From: CAYUIS01 sp964444825
GTDB lineage: Bacteria; Chloroflexota; Anaerolineae; B4-G1
NCBI GenBank assembly: GCA_964444825.1
Contig: CAYUIS010000053.1
Span: forward strand, 1-30,926
DNA: 30,926 bases
Direction: 5' to 3'
The notes beneath the pieces are model-generated. The model saw nothing but the letters and a program-made list of their open reading frames with translations, had not been told where the DNA came from and did no database searches. A program made the position numbers and the translations under genes. Below are positions 16,158-23,809 of the stretch, in pieces (the stretch's first letter is position 1; each line of letters starts with the position of its first letter).

Positions 16158-18389
16158 CTAGAAAAGTCTCATCTGCCGCTCTTCTGAGAGTACGTCTCTC
16201 GGATTCTGCCGTCTCCAAAGCTTCTCTACTGCTATATTCACCTCCTCTTTCACAGAATCTAAGTAGTTAAGAATCGTTTCCAGGTCACGCATTCGGGACA
16301 AGGTTGTTATCAAGCGCGCCATTACGATGACGGTTACATCGCTGCGACTTAGCTTTCGGTTCGACTTGTTGAATGATTCAACGATATCATGGGTTTCTTC
16401 AATACATTCACTGCAAAGTTTTTCTGGGATCTCTAGGAAAGGTTCTATTCCGGCAAGTTTTCGCCCCACGATGATGATATCGATGTCTATCGGGCTTTTG
16501 GCTTGTTGTTTCGGTATCGCTACCGACATTTCCGATTTCACAGGATGAGTGGCCTCGATGTAAAAGCCTGCTTCGTGAATGGCCTCTAGTATGGCAGACC
16601 AGCCTTCTGGTCGCGAGTGGTGGTAAGTGAAGATGAGCAACCCATTGTTCTTCAGAACGCGGTGGCAATCCCTGAACACGGCAGTCAGATTATCTGTGAA
16701 ACGTCGAGGGTCCGTTTGTTGGACTTCCCTATCTGAGCGGGTGGTTTCTCTTTGAAAAGCCCCTTTGCGGCCAATCATCTTTCGTATCCAGACATAGAAG
16801 AAATCAGCCAACTGGGAATAATGCACGTTGTCAAAGAACGGCGGATCCGTTATTACAGCGTCAACTACACCATCCTCAATATCGGTCCGGCTGGAACTCC
16901 CACACGACAAGTATATATCCCAATCGTTCGCTTGAAACTGGCTATAGGTGGACGCGATCTCGCCCCCCATTCTTCGATTGATGTTGAATACTCTCCTGCT
17001 ATGCCTCTTCCCATTCACCCGATCAGAAAGCTGCAATTCAAATGGATTGTCTTTGTACTCGATGGCTCGAAGAATACGTCGCTCGAATAGGGTTGAGAAC
17101 GACCCCGAAGATTCAGGGGTGCCCCATAGGTTTGCCTCCAGCGGGGTGCGCTCAGGTTTCAGGATATGATGAGAAAAGGTGTGACGTACTGCTCCTGTTC
17201 CCTCCCCCTTGAAGGAACAGAACATACTGTTGAACTCAAGACACCCGGATAGCAAGCAGGCGAATAGGTCACGAAGCGTATCCTTCTCGATGCTACGCAC
17301 CTGCTCGCTCAGAATGCTCAGGCATAGCAACTGGCGTCCATTGAACATCTGATGCCAGTGTGTGTAGTTATAGTTCAGCACTTGATCTGTGTTGTAGCCT
17401 GGTGCAATCGCCACCTGAGGATATGCAGAGTTGCTGGTTTCAAGTTCCGCGCAAGCTGATTCGTAGAGCGCCTGGTCGTATTCATCAATGGGGAGATACT
17501 CTCTAGTCCCATTGGGCATAAGTATCATCTTGGCGTACATACGGTGTTGAGGTGGATGGTCCAGACTACTCACGGCTTTAAGAATTGAGAATTCGGAACG
17601 GCAGCCGGGACAGGTTGCCCTTGTCCGACCCGCAGAGCCTTTCTGGGGATTGTAGGCTGTGTTACATCGGCTGCACCGGACTTCCGTTTGATGTATCGTT
17701 ATGGAGTTGACTGCCTGGCAAGCCGGGCACAGAGATTTCGCCTCTGGATGCTTGCTTGGGTAAGCATGTTTGGCAAAGATGCGACTGTTGAACAGATCGA
17801 CTGGCACACCACAGTAGGGACAGTGAGTGGACTTCACCCAAAAGTAATAGAGTACATCCACAAGACCATAGTCCCTAGTCCGGGCCTTGTAGTATGTCTT
17901 GATTCTGTCGCTTGCGTTCCTCTCTATCGTCTTGAAAGTCTGCTCCACTTCAAGGACATCGTGCGTGTTCAACGCATTCTTGACGATGAAGTAGGAGACT
18001 GGATTTATGTCCCGCCCGATGACGCGACATCCAAGCTTGTGTGCCTCCCCAACCGTCGTCCCACTACCCATAAAGGGGTCGTAGATGAGTGTGTCTGGAA
18101 AGCGGACAGGTTTGTAGAACCGATCAAGGATGCCATCCAGCCCGCTGTCACCAGCAACGCCTCCCGTCGGGACGACGGCTCCCAAGACCATAGCACGAAA
18201 CACACAACTGAGTCGCCTGGCCCACCATTTGTGAATGTAGTAGACGGGTTGGTATACATCCTTGCGCCACGACTCGCGCTCGGCAACCTCGCTGATTTCT
18301 ACGAATGGGAAGGAACACTCAATAGCCTTCCGCTGTTTGGGTGGATTGCCGTCGGCGTAAACGGGACGCACCTCAGATACTTTCTGCAT
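16158..18389 (-). CDS. Zn-ribbon DNA methyltransferase (DUF1156-type)
   Basis: A 743-residue DNA methylase. The N-terminal HKWWARR block is typical of DUF1156-type proteins. The AdoMet-binding motif DPFMGSGTT is at 104-112 and the catalytic TDPPF at 514-518, followed by a tyrosine- and aromatic-rich segment (FYVW). Four CxxC pairs (C190/193, C221/224, C239/242, C260/263) lie between them, forming one or two zinc ribbons. I use the ATG at 18389 rather than the TTG just before it. The region looks visibly more A/T-rich than the hydrogenase genes, consistent with acquisition. A nuclease-like gene lies 23 bases upstream, making a restriction-modification pair likely. Recognition sequence and base modified cannot be read from the sequence. 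Confidence 0.88.
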   Translation of the reverse strand: MQKVSEVRPVYADGNPPKQRKAIECSFPFVEISEVAERESWRKDVYQPVYYIHKWWARRLSCVFRAMVLGAVVPTGGVAGDSGLDGILDRFYKPVRFPDTLIYDPFMGSGTTVGEAHKLGCRVIGRDINPVSYFIVKNALNTHDVLEVEQTFKTIERNASDRIKTYYKARTRDYGLVDVLYYFWVKSTHCPYCGVPVDLFNSRIFAKHAYPSKHPEAKSLCPACQAVNSITIHQTEVRCSRCNTAYNPQKGSAGRTRATCPGCRSEFSILKAVSSLDHPPQHRMYAKMILMPNGTREYLPIDEYDQALYESACAELETSNSAYPQVAIAPGYNTDQVLNYNYTHWHQMFNGRQLLCLSILSEQVRSIEKDTLRDLFACLLSGCLEFNSMFCSFKGEGTGAVRHTFSHHILKPERTPLEANLWGTPESSGSFSTLFERRILRAIEYKDNPFELQLSDRVNGKRHSRRVFNINRRMGGEIASTYSQFQANDWDIYLSCGSSSRTDIEDGVVDAVITDPPFFDNVHYSQLADFFYVWIRKMIGRKGAFQRETTRSDREVQQTDPRRFTDNLTAVFRDCHRVLKNNGLLIFTYHHSRPEGWSAILEAIHEAGFYIEATHPVKSEMSVAIPKQQAKSPIDIDIIIVGRKLAGIEPFLEIPEKLCSECIEETHDIVESFNKSNRKLSRSDVTVIVMARLITTLSRMRDLETILNYLDSVKEEVNIAVEKLWRRQNPRDVLSEERQMRLF

Positions 18390-18412
18390 CAAGATACTCG
18401 CTGCTCGACTTC

Positions 18413-19309
18413 TTACAAGGGCTCAATCGGAAGCCTGAACCGGCCTCTGCTTTGTGTGCGGGTACTGCGAGATGATGGTGTGGGAAATGGATTCTTCAAG
18501 TCGGTTACAGAATGGCTTGGTGCAATGTCCGCGGCCGAGCGATAGCAATAGAAAACCCGCTCTTTGTCTTTGGACGTTCGGATCAGTCGATGGGCTTTTC
18601 GCAAACTGATCTCACGCTCCTCCAGGGTCGGATCTGGGTGGACAAGAGTGACTGTGTTGTCCACTTGAGGTATGCCAAGCGGATTGGCAAAAATAAACAT
18701 TGGCCTGTGCCTATCCACCCCGTTTCCATACGTTCCGAGCCCGATTTCTTTTTCCCGCCGACCGACAGCCGAGAGGTAAAGACCAAAGTCTTCATTCAGT
18801 ACGTTGCCATCGCAGAGCGCTAAGGCGCTGAGCCTGTAGATGTTATCTGAGCCGGGCTCTTGCTCCTGGCAGACGAAGAGATAGAAACCGCGGATGTCGA
18901 GTGGGTTGTCACTTGCGTCGTACACTCGAATCGTCCCACAAGGGGGTGTCGTGTTATAGTCAAGACCAGATCGTCTTGCCACCGAGTCCGATTTTGTACG
19001 TTCCAGCTTCTTGATTTCGATTCCAACAGCCCTCGTCAAGTCATCCTGCAAAGCCGCTCTGGGGACGTTGTTGCACCGACTTGGACGAAGCAGTACCAGA
19101 TCAGGGCTGATTAATGGGCCAGGGGAGGCTATACATTCGCTGTCCTGTAGACGATTGCTCAATGCATCGCAGATGTGCTCATCCAGTGGATTGTCCTGCG
19201 TGTTCCGCTTTTCCCGCAGTGGAAACGGTCTTGGCGTCCCTTTTATGTCAAAGAAGTGCTCGCGGAGAATCATGAACGCTTCGACGGTCAAGTCAGTACT
19301 ACTGGGCAT
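18413..19309 (-). CDS. Putative PD-(D/E)xK restriction endonuclease
   Basis: A 298-residue protein that I do not recognise by family. It has an arrangement fitting a PD-(D/E)xK nuclease: P69-D70 in ISPDLVLL and E98-I-K100 in VGIEIKKLER, with the intervening spacing unusually long. The start ATG at 19309 has GGAGGT ten bases upstream. It ends 23 bases before the methyltransferase start, and both are on the same strand, as in type II systems. Restriction activity is inferred from the motif and the neighbour. It could instead be a phage-defence nuclease with a methylase for self-protection. Confidence 0.6.
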   Translation of the reverse strand: MPSSTDLTVEAFMILREHFFDIKGTPRPFPLREKRNTQDNPLDEHICDALSNRLQDSECIASPGPLISPDLVLLRPSRCNNVPRAALQDDLTRAVGIEIKKLERTKSDSVARRSGLDYNTTPPCGTIRVYDASDNPLDIRGFYLFVCQEQEPGSDNIYRLSALALCDGNVLNEDFGLYLSAVGRREKEIGLGTYGNGVDRHRPMFIFANPLGIPQVDNTVTLVHPDPTLEEREISLRKAHRLIRTSKDKERVFYCYRSAADIAPSHSVTDLKNPFPTPSSRSTRTQSRGRFRLPIEPL

Positions 19310-19368
19310 GAATGCTGCACCTCCGGCTTCCACTTGAAATGGTTTTGATGGTTTCAGACTTATGGCCT

Positions 19369-20370
19369 CTATACCGCTCCCGCCACATCTCTCATCACCT
19401 CAGTGATGTCGATGTCCACCGGGCAAGAGACGATACACCGCCCGCAGCCGACACAGCCCAGGGCCCCAAAGTCCTCCGGGTAGTAACAGAACTTGCAGAA
19501 GAAGCGATTGCGGATGCGACCTGGCTTGGTGGGGCGAGAGTTGTGGCCTCCGGCAGCCCGACGATAGTTGGTGCTGGTGCAGGCATCCCACACGCGGATG
19601 CGCTCGATGTGGGTGACGCCACCCTGCTCGGCTACCACCCGATCGGCGACGTCGAAACAGCGGCAGGTAGGGCAGACGTAGGTGCAGATGCGGCAGCTCA
19701 GGCATCGCTCACCGTGCCGCCTCCACATCTGATCTCTCCCAAAGAGCGACCGCCATTCCTGGGAGGAGGCCAGGGGTATCTTTTCCGCGTCCGCACCTGA
19801 TGGTGAGGGCTTGCCTTTTCGCTCCTTCAAGGTCAATCCCTCCAATACCGATTCACCCTTTTCGGTGACCACCTCCACTCCGTAGCCGCCATTGACCTCA
19901 CGAAACAACACGTCCAGGTGGGTGGGATCGTCGGGTGCGCCCCCCACAGAGGTACAAAAGCAACCGTCCCACATCTGAGGGCAGGCCAGTCCCAACAATA
20001 CCGTCCGTGCCCTGTGATGGGCATAGTTCCGGTCGACTGGATCCTGTTTCAGGAACAAGGCGTCAATCGCTGCCAGACCGTGGGCGTCGCAGGGACGTAG
20101 GCCAAAGATGACCTGCTTCCGATCCGGCAGAATCTCCTCCTGGATCACTTGGCCTCCCTGCTGTTCGACCTGGAGAAGGATCTCTGTGGCCGGCAAGAAA
20201 TAGTCCTTGGCAGAGAGTTCGGGTCGTTCATAATCCAACAGGACCTCATCGCCAGAGGCCACAGGGCGATAGAGAACGTGCCCGTCCACATTGCAGGGGG
20301 CGATCAAGTCGTATCTTTGGGCCAGGTCTTGTAGCCAGTCTTGCAGCCCGTTCAGCGTTGCGACCATCAT
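19369..20370 (-). CDS. HydB-like 4Fe-4S electron-transfer protein (FlxC-like)
   Basis: A 333-residue iron-sulphur protein related to the hydrogenase beta subunit and to anaerobic sulfite reductase subunit A. Clusters are bound at C223/226/229/233 (CLSCRICTYVC) and C306/309/312/316 (CVGCGRCIVSC), with further cysteines at 236, 238 and 292-295. The middle of the protein has the family block FGLRPCDAHGLAAID. It overlaps the upstream Fe-S gene by 4 bases (ATGA), so the two are co-translated. In Flx-Hdr clusters, FlxB and FlxC are such a pair and act with FlxA and FlxD; here those partners lie 7 kb and more downstream. The alternative is an unassigned dehydrogenase module. Confidence 0.8.
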   Translation of the reverse strand: MMVATLNGLQDWLQDLAQRYDLIAPCNVDGHVLYRPVASGDEVLLDYERPELSAKDYFLPATEILLQVEQQGGQVIQEEILPDRKQVIFGLRPCDAHGLAAIDALFLKQDPVDRNYAHHRARTVLLGLACPQMWDGCFCTSVGGAPDDPTHLDVLFREVNGGYGVEVVTEKGESVLEGLTLKERKGKPSPSGADAEKIPLASSQEWRSLFGRDQMWRRHGERCLSCRICTYVCPTCRCFDVADRVVAEQGGVTHIERIRVWDACTSTNYRRAAGGHNSRPTKPGRIRNRFFCKFCYYPEDFGALGCVGCGRCIVSCPVDIDITEVMRDVAGAV

Positions 20371-21242
20371 ATTGGGGAACCCTCCTCGCCGAGCTCAAAG
20401 AGGAGTGGAGTGAGGGACTCCTCCCGACCAGCACGATAGTCGTAGAGGGTCTCCATCTCACGCACGAGGCGCCGGTTCAGGAGACTCAGGGGCAGCCCCA
20501 TTGGACAGACCCGCTCACATTCGTCGCACTCCACGCAGCGCCCCGCCAGATGGAGCGCCCGGCCCAGGTGAAAGACGTGTTTCTGTGGCAGTTCGATGCC
20601 AATATCTACCCAGAGGCCGTCGTCTCGCTCAAACATACAGGTGGTGCAATAGCAGCCAGGGCAGACCTGGCGGCAGGCGTAGCAGCGAATGCAGCGGTCG
20701 AACTCGCGAAGCCAGAAGGACAGCCGTTCGGAAGGCGGCATCTCCTCGACGGCGCTGAGGTCAGCGAAGACATCATCTACAGATACAGAAGGGCCCTCGG
20801 GTGACTCACCGAGGAGGACGTCGTAGACCACTGGCACGCGATCAGCACAGCGGGCGCAGCGGGAAAATACCTCCCCCGTGTGATCCTGCGTGCCCTCACA
20901 GACCATTCCGATGACGAATATCCGCTCACGCTCGATCTGCTGCTCGGCCAGCAGGACGTTGATCGCACGACTGTCGCAGGGTTTGGCAACGATGGCGACA
21001 TGTGGGGGCTCTTCCCCACGCCGGGGGGAGGTCTTTTTGTCGTGGAGATAGGTGACCAGGTTGTGGAAACAATCCGGGCCCCAGATCAGCCTGTCGGCCT
21101 CTGTGGCGTCGTAGATGAAGGCCGGACGAGCGCCCCCGCGCGGACTTTTCTCGTAGCCAATGACACACGTCACCTGGTTGCTTGCCAGAAGCTGGCGGGC
21201 TTGCTCCCTCACTTGCTGGGTCAGCGGCTCGTTGATTGGCAT
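20367..21242 (-). CDS. 4Fe-4S protein of FrhB/FdhB type (FlxB-like)
   Basis: A 291-residue Fe-S protein. An N-terminal domain resembling the FrhB/FdhB beta subunits carries AKPCDSRAINVLLAEQQI and GMVCEGTQ. It is followed by two cluster sets: C184/187/190/194 (CIRCYACRQVC), with extra cysteines at 197, 199 and 202, and C236/239/242/246 (CVECDECERVC). The start is the ATG at 21242 with GAGGAG upstream; the longer frame adds only noise. It is first in a two-gene unit behind the TTGGCA/TATAAT promoter and overlaps the next gene by 4 bases. FlxB is the best functional guess, from context. Confidence 0.75.
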   Translation of the reverse strand: MPINEPLTQQVREQARQLLASNQVTCVIGYEKSPRGGARPAFIYDATEADRLIWGPDCFHNLVTYLHDKKTSPRRGEEPPHVAIVAKPCDSRAINVLLAEQQIERERIFVIGMVCEGTQDHTGEVFSRCARCADRVPVVYDVLLGESPEGPSVSVDDVFADLSAVEEMPPSERLSFWLREFDRCIRCYACRQVCPGCYCTTCMFERDDGLWVDIGIELPQKHVFHLGRALHLAGRCVECDECERVCPMGLPLSLLNRRLVREMETLYDYRAGREESLTPLLFELGEEGSPI

Positions 21243-21352
21243 GTCCCCATCTCCTCTCCACAACGGCCCGTGGGCTACGGCGAGGGGCTCCAAACATGGC
21301 TCTGGAGATTCAAGGGAGCTAGTCGAGAGCCCTTCGCTGACTGACAGAACCT

Positions 21353-21380
21353 ATTATACTCATCTGGCGGAATCTGCCAA
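21353..21380 (-). promoter_or_regulatory. Sigma70-type promoter for the FlxB/FlxC-like genes
   Basis: On the minus strand, TTGGCA (plus 21375-21380), a 16-base spacer, then perfect TATAAT (plus 21353-21358), leaving a leader of about 100 bases to the start at 21242. The -35 box is identical to that of the hydrogenase operon promoter. The MITE-like element begins five bases upstream of this -35 box. Confidence 0.7.
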
Positions 21381-21384
21381 AGTC

Positions 21385-21579
21385 ACACATTACGCAGGGT
21401 TATCGCATTTGGCGCTCCCAGCCCTTGTCCTGTCCGGTCAAGGACAGGGTCCTCGTCCCCGAGGACGGCCTTCACGAAATCGGGCTACAACAGCAGATTC
21501 TCATCGCGCAGGGCGCCCCGAGGACGGGGCTCAGAGCTGTGGTTAGCCAAATGCAATCGCCCTAACACATTACGCAGGG
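21385..21579. mobile_element. MITE-like structured repeat element
   Basis: Copies of the 15-base direct repeat ACACATTACGCAGGG at 21385-21399 and 21565-21579 flank about 165 bases. The ends are imperfect terminal inverted repeats (AGGGTTATCGCATTTGGC against the reverse complement AGGGCGATTGCATTTGGC, 15 of 18 matching). Inside are several strong hairpins, for example GTCCTCG/CGAGGAC and GCCCCG/CGGGGC. There is no coding frame. This fits a small non-autonomous transposable or REP-like element, with the direct repeat as target duplication or part of the element ends. It fills most of the gene-free stretch 21243-21654; nothing else is evident in that stretch apart from the adjacent promoter. Confidence 0.6.
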
Positions 21580-21654
21580 AAGCCTGAGGTCAGACGCTTG
21601 TCAGATCTGTGGGAGGGATATTCGTTTCGCCGGATGGTGATGAAAGGAGACTGG

Positions 21655-22839
21655 TCAAGACTCAGCGCGATCAGACAGGCGGCAGGTTGTCTCCTCTCCA
21701 TTGAGGTGCAACACGGGGAAGGTGAGCGTAAACGTCGTGCCCTGTCCCACGGCGCTCTCCACCTCAATATTGGCACCGTATTGGTCCGCCAAGTCCTTGA
21801 CGATAGCCAGCCCCAGTCCTGTGCCAACCTCGTTCAACGCCTTTGCGTTGGGGGCACGGTAAAACTCCTCAAACAGGTGGGACAATGCCTGCTCTGGAAT
21901 GCCAATACCGTCGTCAATCACCTGTACCTCGATATCTTCCTTCACCCGGCGCAGGGCAACGGTCACGTTCCCTCCCGAAGGGGTGTATTTGATCGCGTTC
22001 CCCACCAGGTTGACAAAGATGCGGTCCAGCCCTTCCTCAGTCCCTCGAACCACCAGTTCTTCACAGCAGGCCCGGTGCACCAGGTTCACTCCCTTTTCCT
22101 CAGCCGGAGGCTGAAGCAGCAGCACTGTCCGACCCACCGAGGAGTTGAGCACGACCGCTGTCGCTTCCTCCTTGTCGGCAGCTTTGCCTGCTGCCAGGTC
22201 CAGGAGGTCATTGACCAAGCTTTCTAGAAAGTCGAGACGGCGACTGACCCGGCCGAATATCTCGGCTTGTTGGTCCGTCATCTCACCAGCGTACCCCTTC
22301 AGCACGCCCCGCACCAGCGATTGAGAGACAGCAACTGGAGAACGCAGTTCATGGGTCGCGACGTGAATGAAATGAGCCTTCCGAGTCTCCTGGGACTGTA
22401 GCGCCATCACCGCGTTGCTAGCCTCCGCGGCGGCTGTTCCAAGATCGACCAATGGCATCAGTGGCGCAATGTCTTGCTCGCAGAAGCGTCCAGGGCCACT
22501 TGCATAGACGTGGAGGGTGCCGATCGGCTTGCCCTCCTGAATCAGGGGAACACACAGGACGGAGCGGTAATCCCTGGGCACGTTTGTAGCTCGAGGGTCC
22601 GTTTTGGTATCGGAAACGATCGCTGGTTGGCCGGAGAGAGCTAGTTGATCGAGAGGGCTGTCCGCTATTTCAATCTGTTCTGGCTGATCGAGGGCGGCGA
22701 CAGGGTCAATCGTTGTCACCGCTGTCAGTCTCGCGCCATCCCCCTGCCCTGTACGAAGCAGGCGGACCGCTGCCGCGTCCGCCTGCAATAGCTGTCTGGC
22801 TCCGTCCATCAAACGGGCCCAAACCTGCTCCGTTTTCAC
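21655..22839 (-). CDS. GAF-domain sensor histidine kinase
   Basis: A 394-residue soluble sensor kinase. Residues 1-150 form a GAF-like sensing domain (SVLCVPLIQEGKPIGTLHVYASG), followed by a HisKA dimerisation domain with the phospho-accepting H163 in HVATHELRSPVA. The HATPase domain has NLVGNAIKYTP, VIDDGIGIPE, GTGLGLAIVKDLA and GQGTTFTLTFP. No membrane segment is visible, so it senses a cytoplasmic signal. The start is GTG with GGAG upstream. It lies 60 bases downstream of a single-domain response regulator at the end of the hydrogenase operon, so it may report on redox or hydrogen status. Confidence 0.92.
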   Translation of the reverse strand: MKTEQVWARLMDGARQLLQADAAAVRLLRTGQGDGARLTAVTTIDPVAALDQPEQIEIADSPLDQLALSGQPAIVSDTKTDPRATNVPRDYRSVLCVPLIQEGKPIGTLHVYASGPGRFCEQDIAPLMPLVDLGTAAAEASNAVMALQSQETRKAHFIHVATHELRSPVAVSQSLVRGVLKGYAGEMTDQQAEIFGRVSRRLDFLESLVNDLLDLAAGKAADKEEATAVVLNSSVGRTVLLLQPPAEEKGVNLVHRACCEELVVRGTEEGLDRIFVNLVGNAIKYTPSGGNVTVALRRVKEDIEVQVIDDGIGIPEQALSHLFEEFYRAPNAKALNEVGTGLGLAIVKDLADQYGANIEVESAVGQGTTFTLTFPVLHLNGEETTCRLSDRAES

Positions 22840-22899
22840 TATCCGCTCCGATTTCGCATCCCCACCCCCTTATGCACCCAGGGCTGGGGAAAGTCAGAG

Positions 22900-23301
22900 T
22901 TACTGCGTTTTCTCGATCAGTGCTTGCACTTTCTCCAAGAGTACGTCGGGGTCAATAGGTTTGTCCACAAAGTCATCCACCGGCAGATAGGCTTCGTCTG
23001 GACCAAAGCGCAGGGAGGTCGTCGTGTGGATCGCCGTCAGCATCAGGATCGGGATATGGCGGTAGGCAGCATACTCCGAATCCTCATCAGGGCTACGAAG
23101 CTGGAGAGAGACCTGGAAGCCGGCCGTCGTAGTCTCTAGCATCACGTCGAGGACGATCAAATCAGGCTCAACTTCCTTGACTTTTCGCAGCCCTTCTTCA
23201 GCCGTAAGGGCGGCGAACACCTCATACCCGTTTGCCTCCAGCGGCATACGTAGCGCTGCCAGCATGTCGGGATCATCTTCAATTGCCAGAATCTTGGGCA
23301 T
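22900..23301 (-). CDS. Single-domain response regulator
   Basis: A 133-residue CheY-like receiver with no output domain. Acidic pocket D9/D10, phospho-accepting D52 (IVLDVM), T89 and K114 (DKP) are in place. An extra segment around residues 57-80 (rich in Ser, Tyr and acidic residues) lengthens the loop after the phosphorylation site. Its start lies inside the last 23 bases of the maturation protease gene, with AGGAG there serving as its ribosome-binding site. It is followed by the histidine kinase. Without an output domain it must act through a protein partner, which cannot be named from this window. Confidence 0.92.
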   Translation of the reverse strand: MPKILAIEDDPDMLAALRMPLEANGYEVFAALTAEEGLRKVKEVEPDLIVLDVMLETTTAGFQVSLQLRSPDEDSEYAAYRHIPILMLTAIHTTTSLRFGPDEAYLPVDDFVDKPIDPDVLLEKVQALIEKTQ

Positions 23302-23809
23302 TGTTTTCTCCTTTTTCTATTTCCTCAATGACTGCGTCCACTAGGGCGGGGATAGCGGCCTCCATGGCCGGACTAAGCCCCTCTCCCCAACCGATATTCG
23401 CGATTTGGACGCCAAAGATCACCATCTCTGGTAGTGTTCGACCTAGCGCATCAGCCAGTGCCAGGACCTCGCTCAAGCTAGCATTGTGTAGAGAAAACCC
23501 ATTGGTCGCCTGAACGAACTGGGCCTCGTGCGGCGTGAAACGGACGAACTGGCCCGATTCCCGTCCAAGGTCAGCGGCATCCACGATCACTACTTGCTCG
23601 GCCCCTTCCATCATATGTAAAAGATCCAGGCCTGCCGTTCCACCGTCAACGATCTGAACTGTCTCTGGCAACTGACGCCGGGTCAGCTCATCCACCACTC
23701 GGGGTCCGACGCCATCGTCACCCCGCAGGGAGTTGCCCAGGCCGAGTACCAGGGTGACCCTCGACGGATAGCGCCCTCCGCCGATCCGCCCGTTCGTCGT
23801 CCCACTCAC
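23279..23809 (-). CDS. [NiFe] hydrogenase maturation endopeptidase (HycI/HyaD family)
   Basis: A 176-residue aspartyl-type protease of the M52 family that removes the C-terminal tail of the hydrogenase large subunit after nickel insertion. Signatures are GLGNSLRGDDGVGPRVV, DGGTAGLDLL and IVDAAD with the metal/Ni-sensing acidic residues. The start is a GTG overlapping the large-subunit stop by 4 bases. The target tail is present next door: the large subunit ends DPCISCSTH followed by seven residues. The first 17 residues precede the usual start of the fold, so a later GTG is possible. Confidence 0.93.
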   Translation of the reverse strand: MSGTTNGRIGGGRYPSRVTLVLGLGNSLRGDDGVGPRVVDELTRRQLPETVQIVDGGTAGLDLLHMMEGAEQVVIVDAADLGRESGQFVRFTPHEAQFVQATNGFSLHNASLSEVLALADALGRTLPEMVIFGVQIANIGWGEGLSPAMEAAIPALVDAVIEEIEKGENNAQDSGN

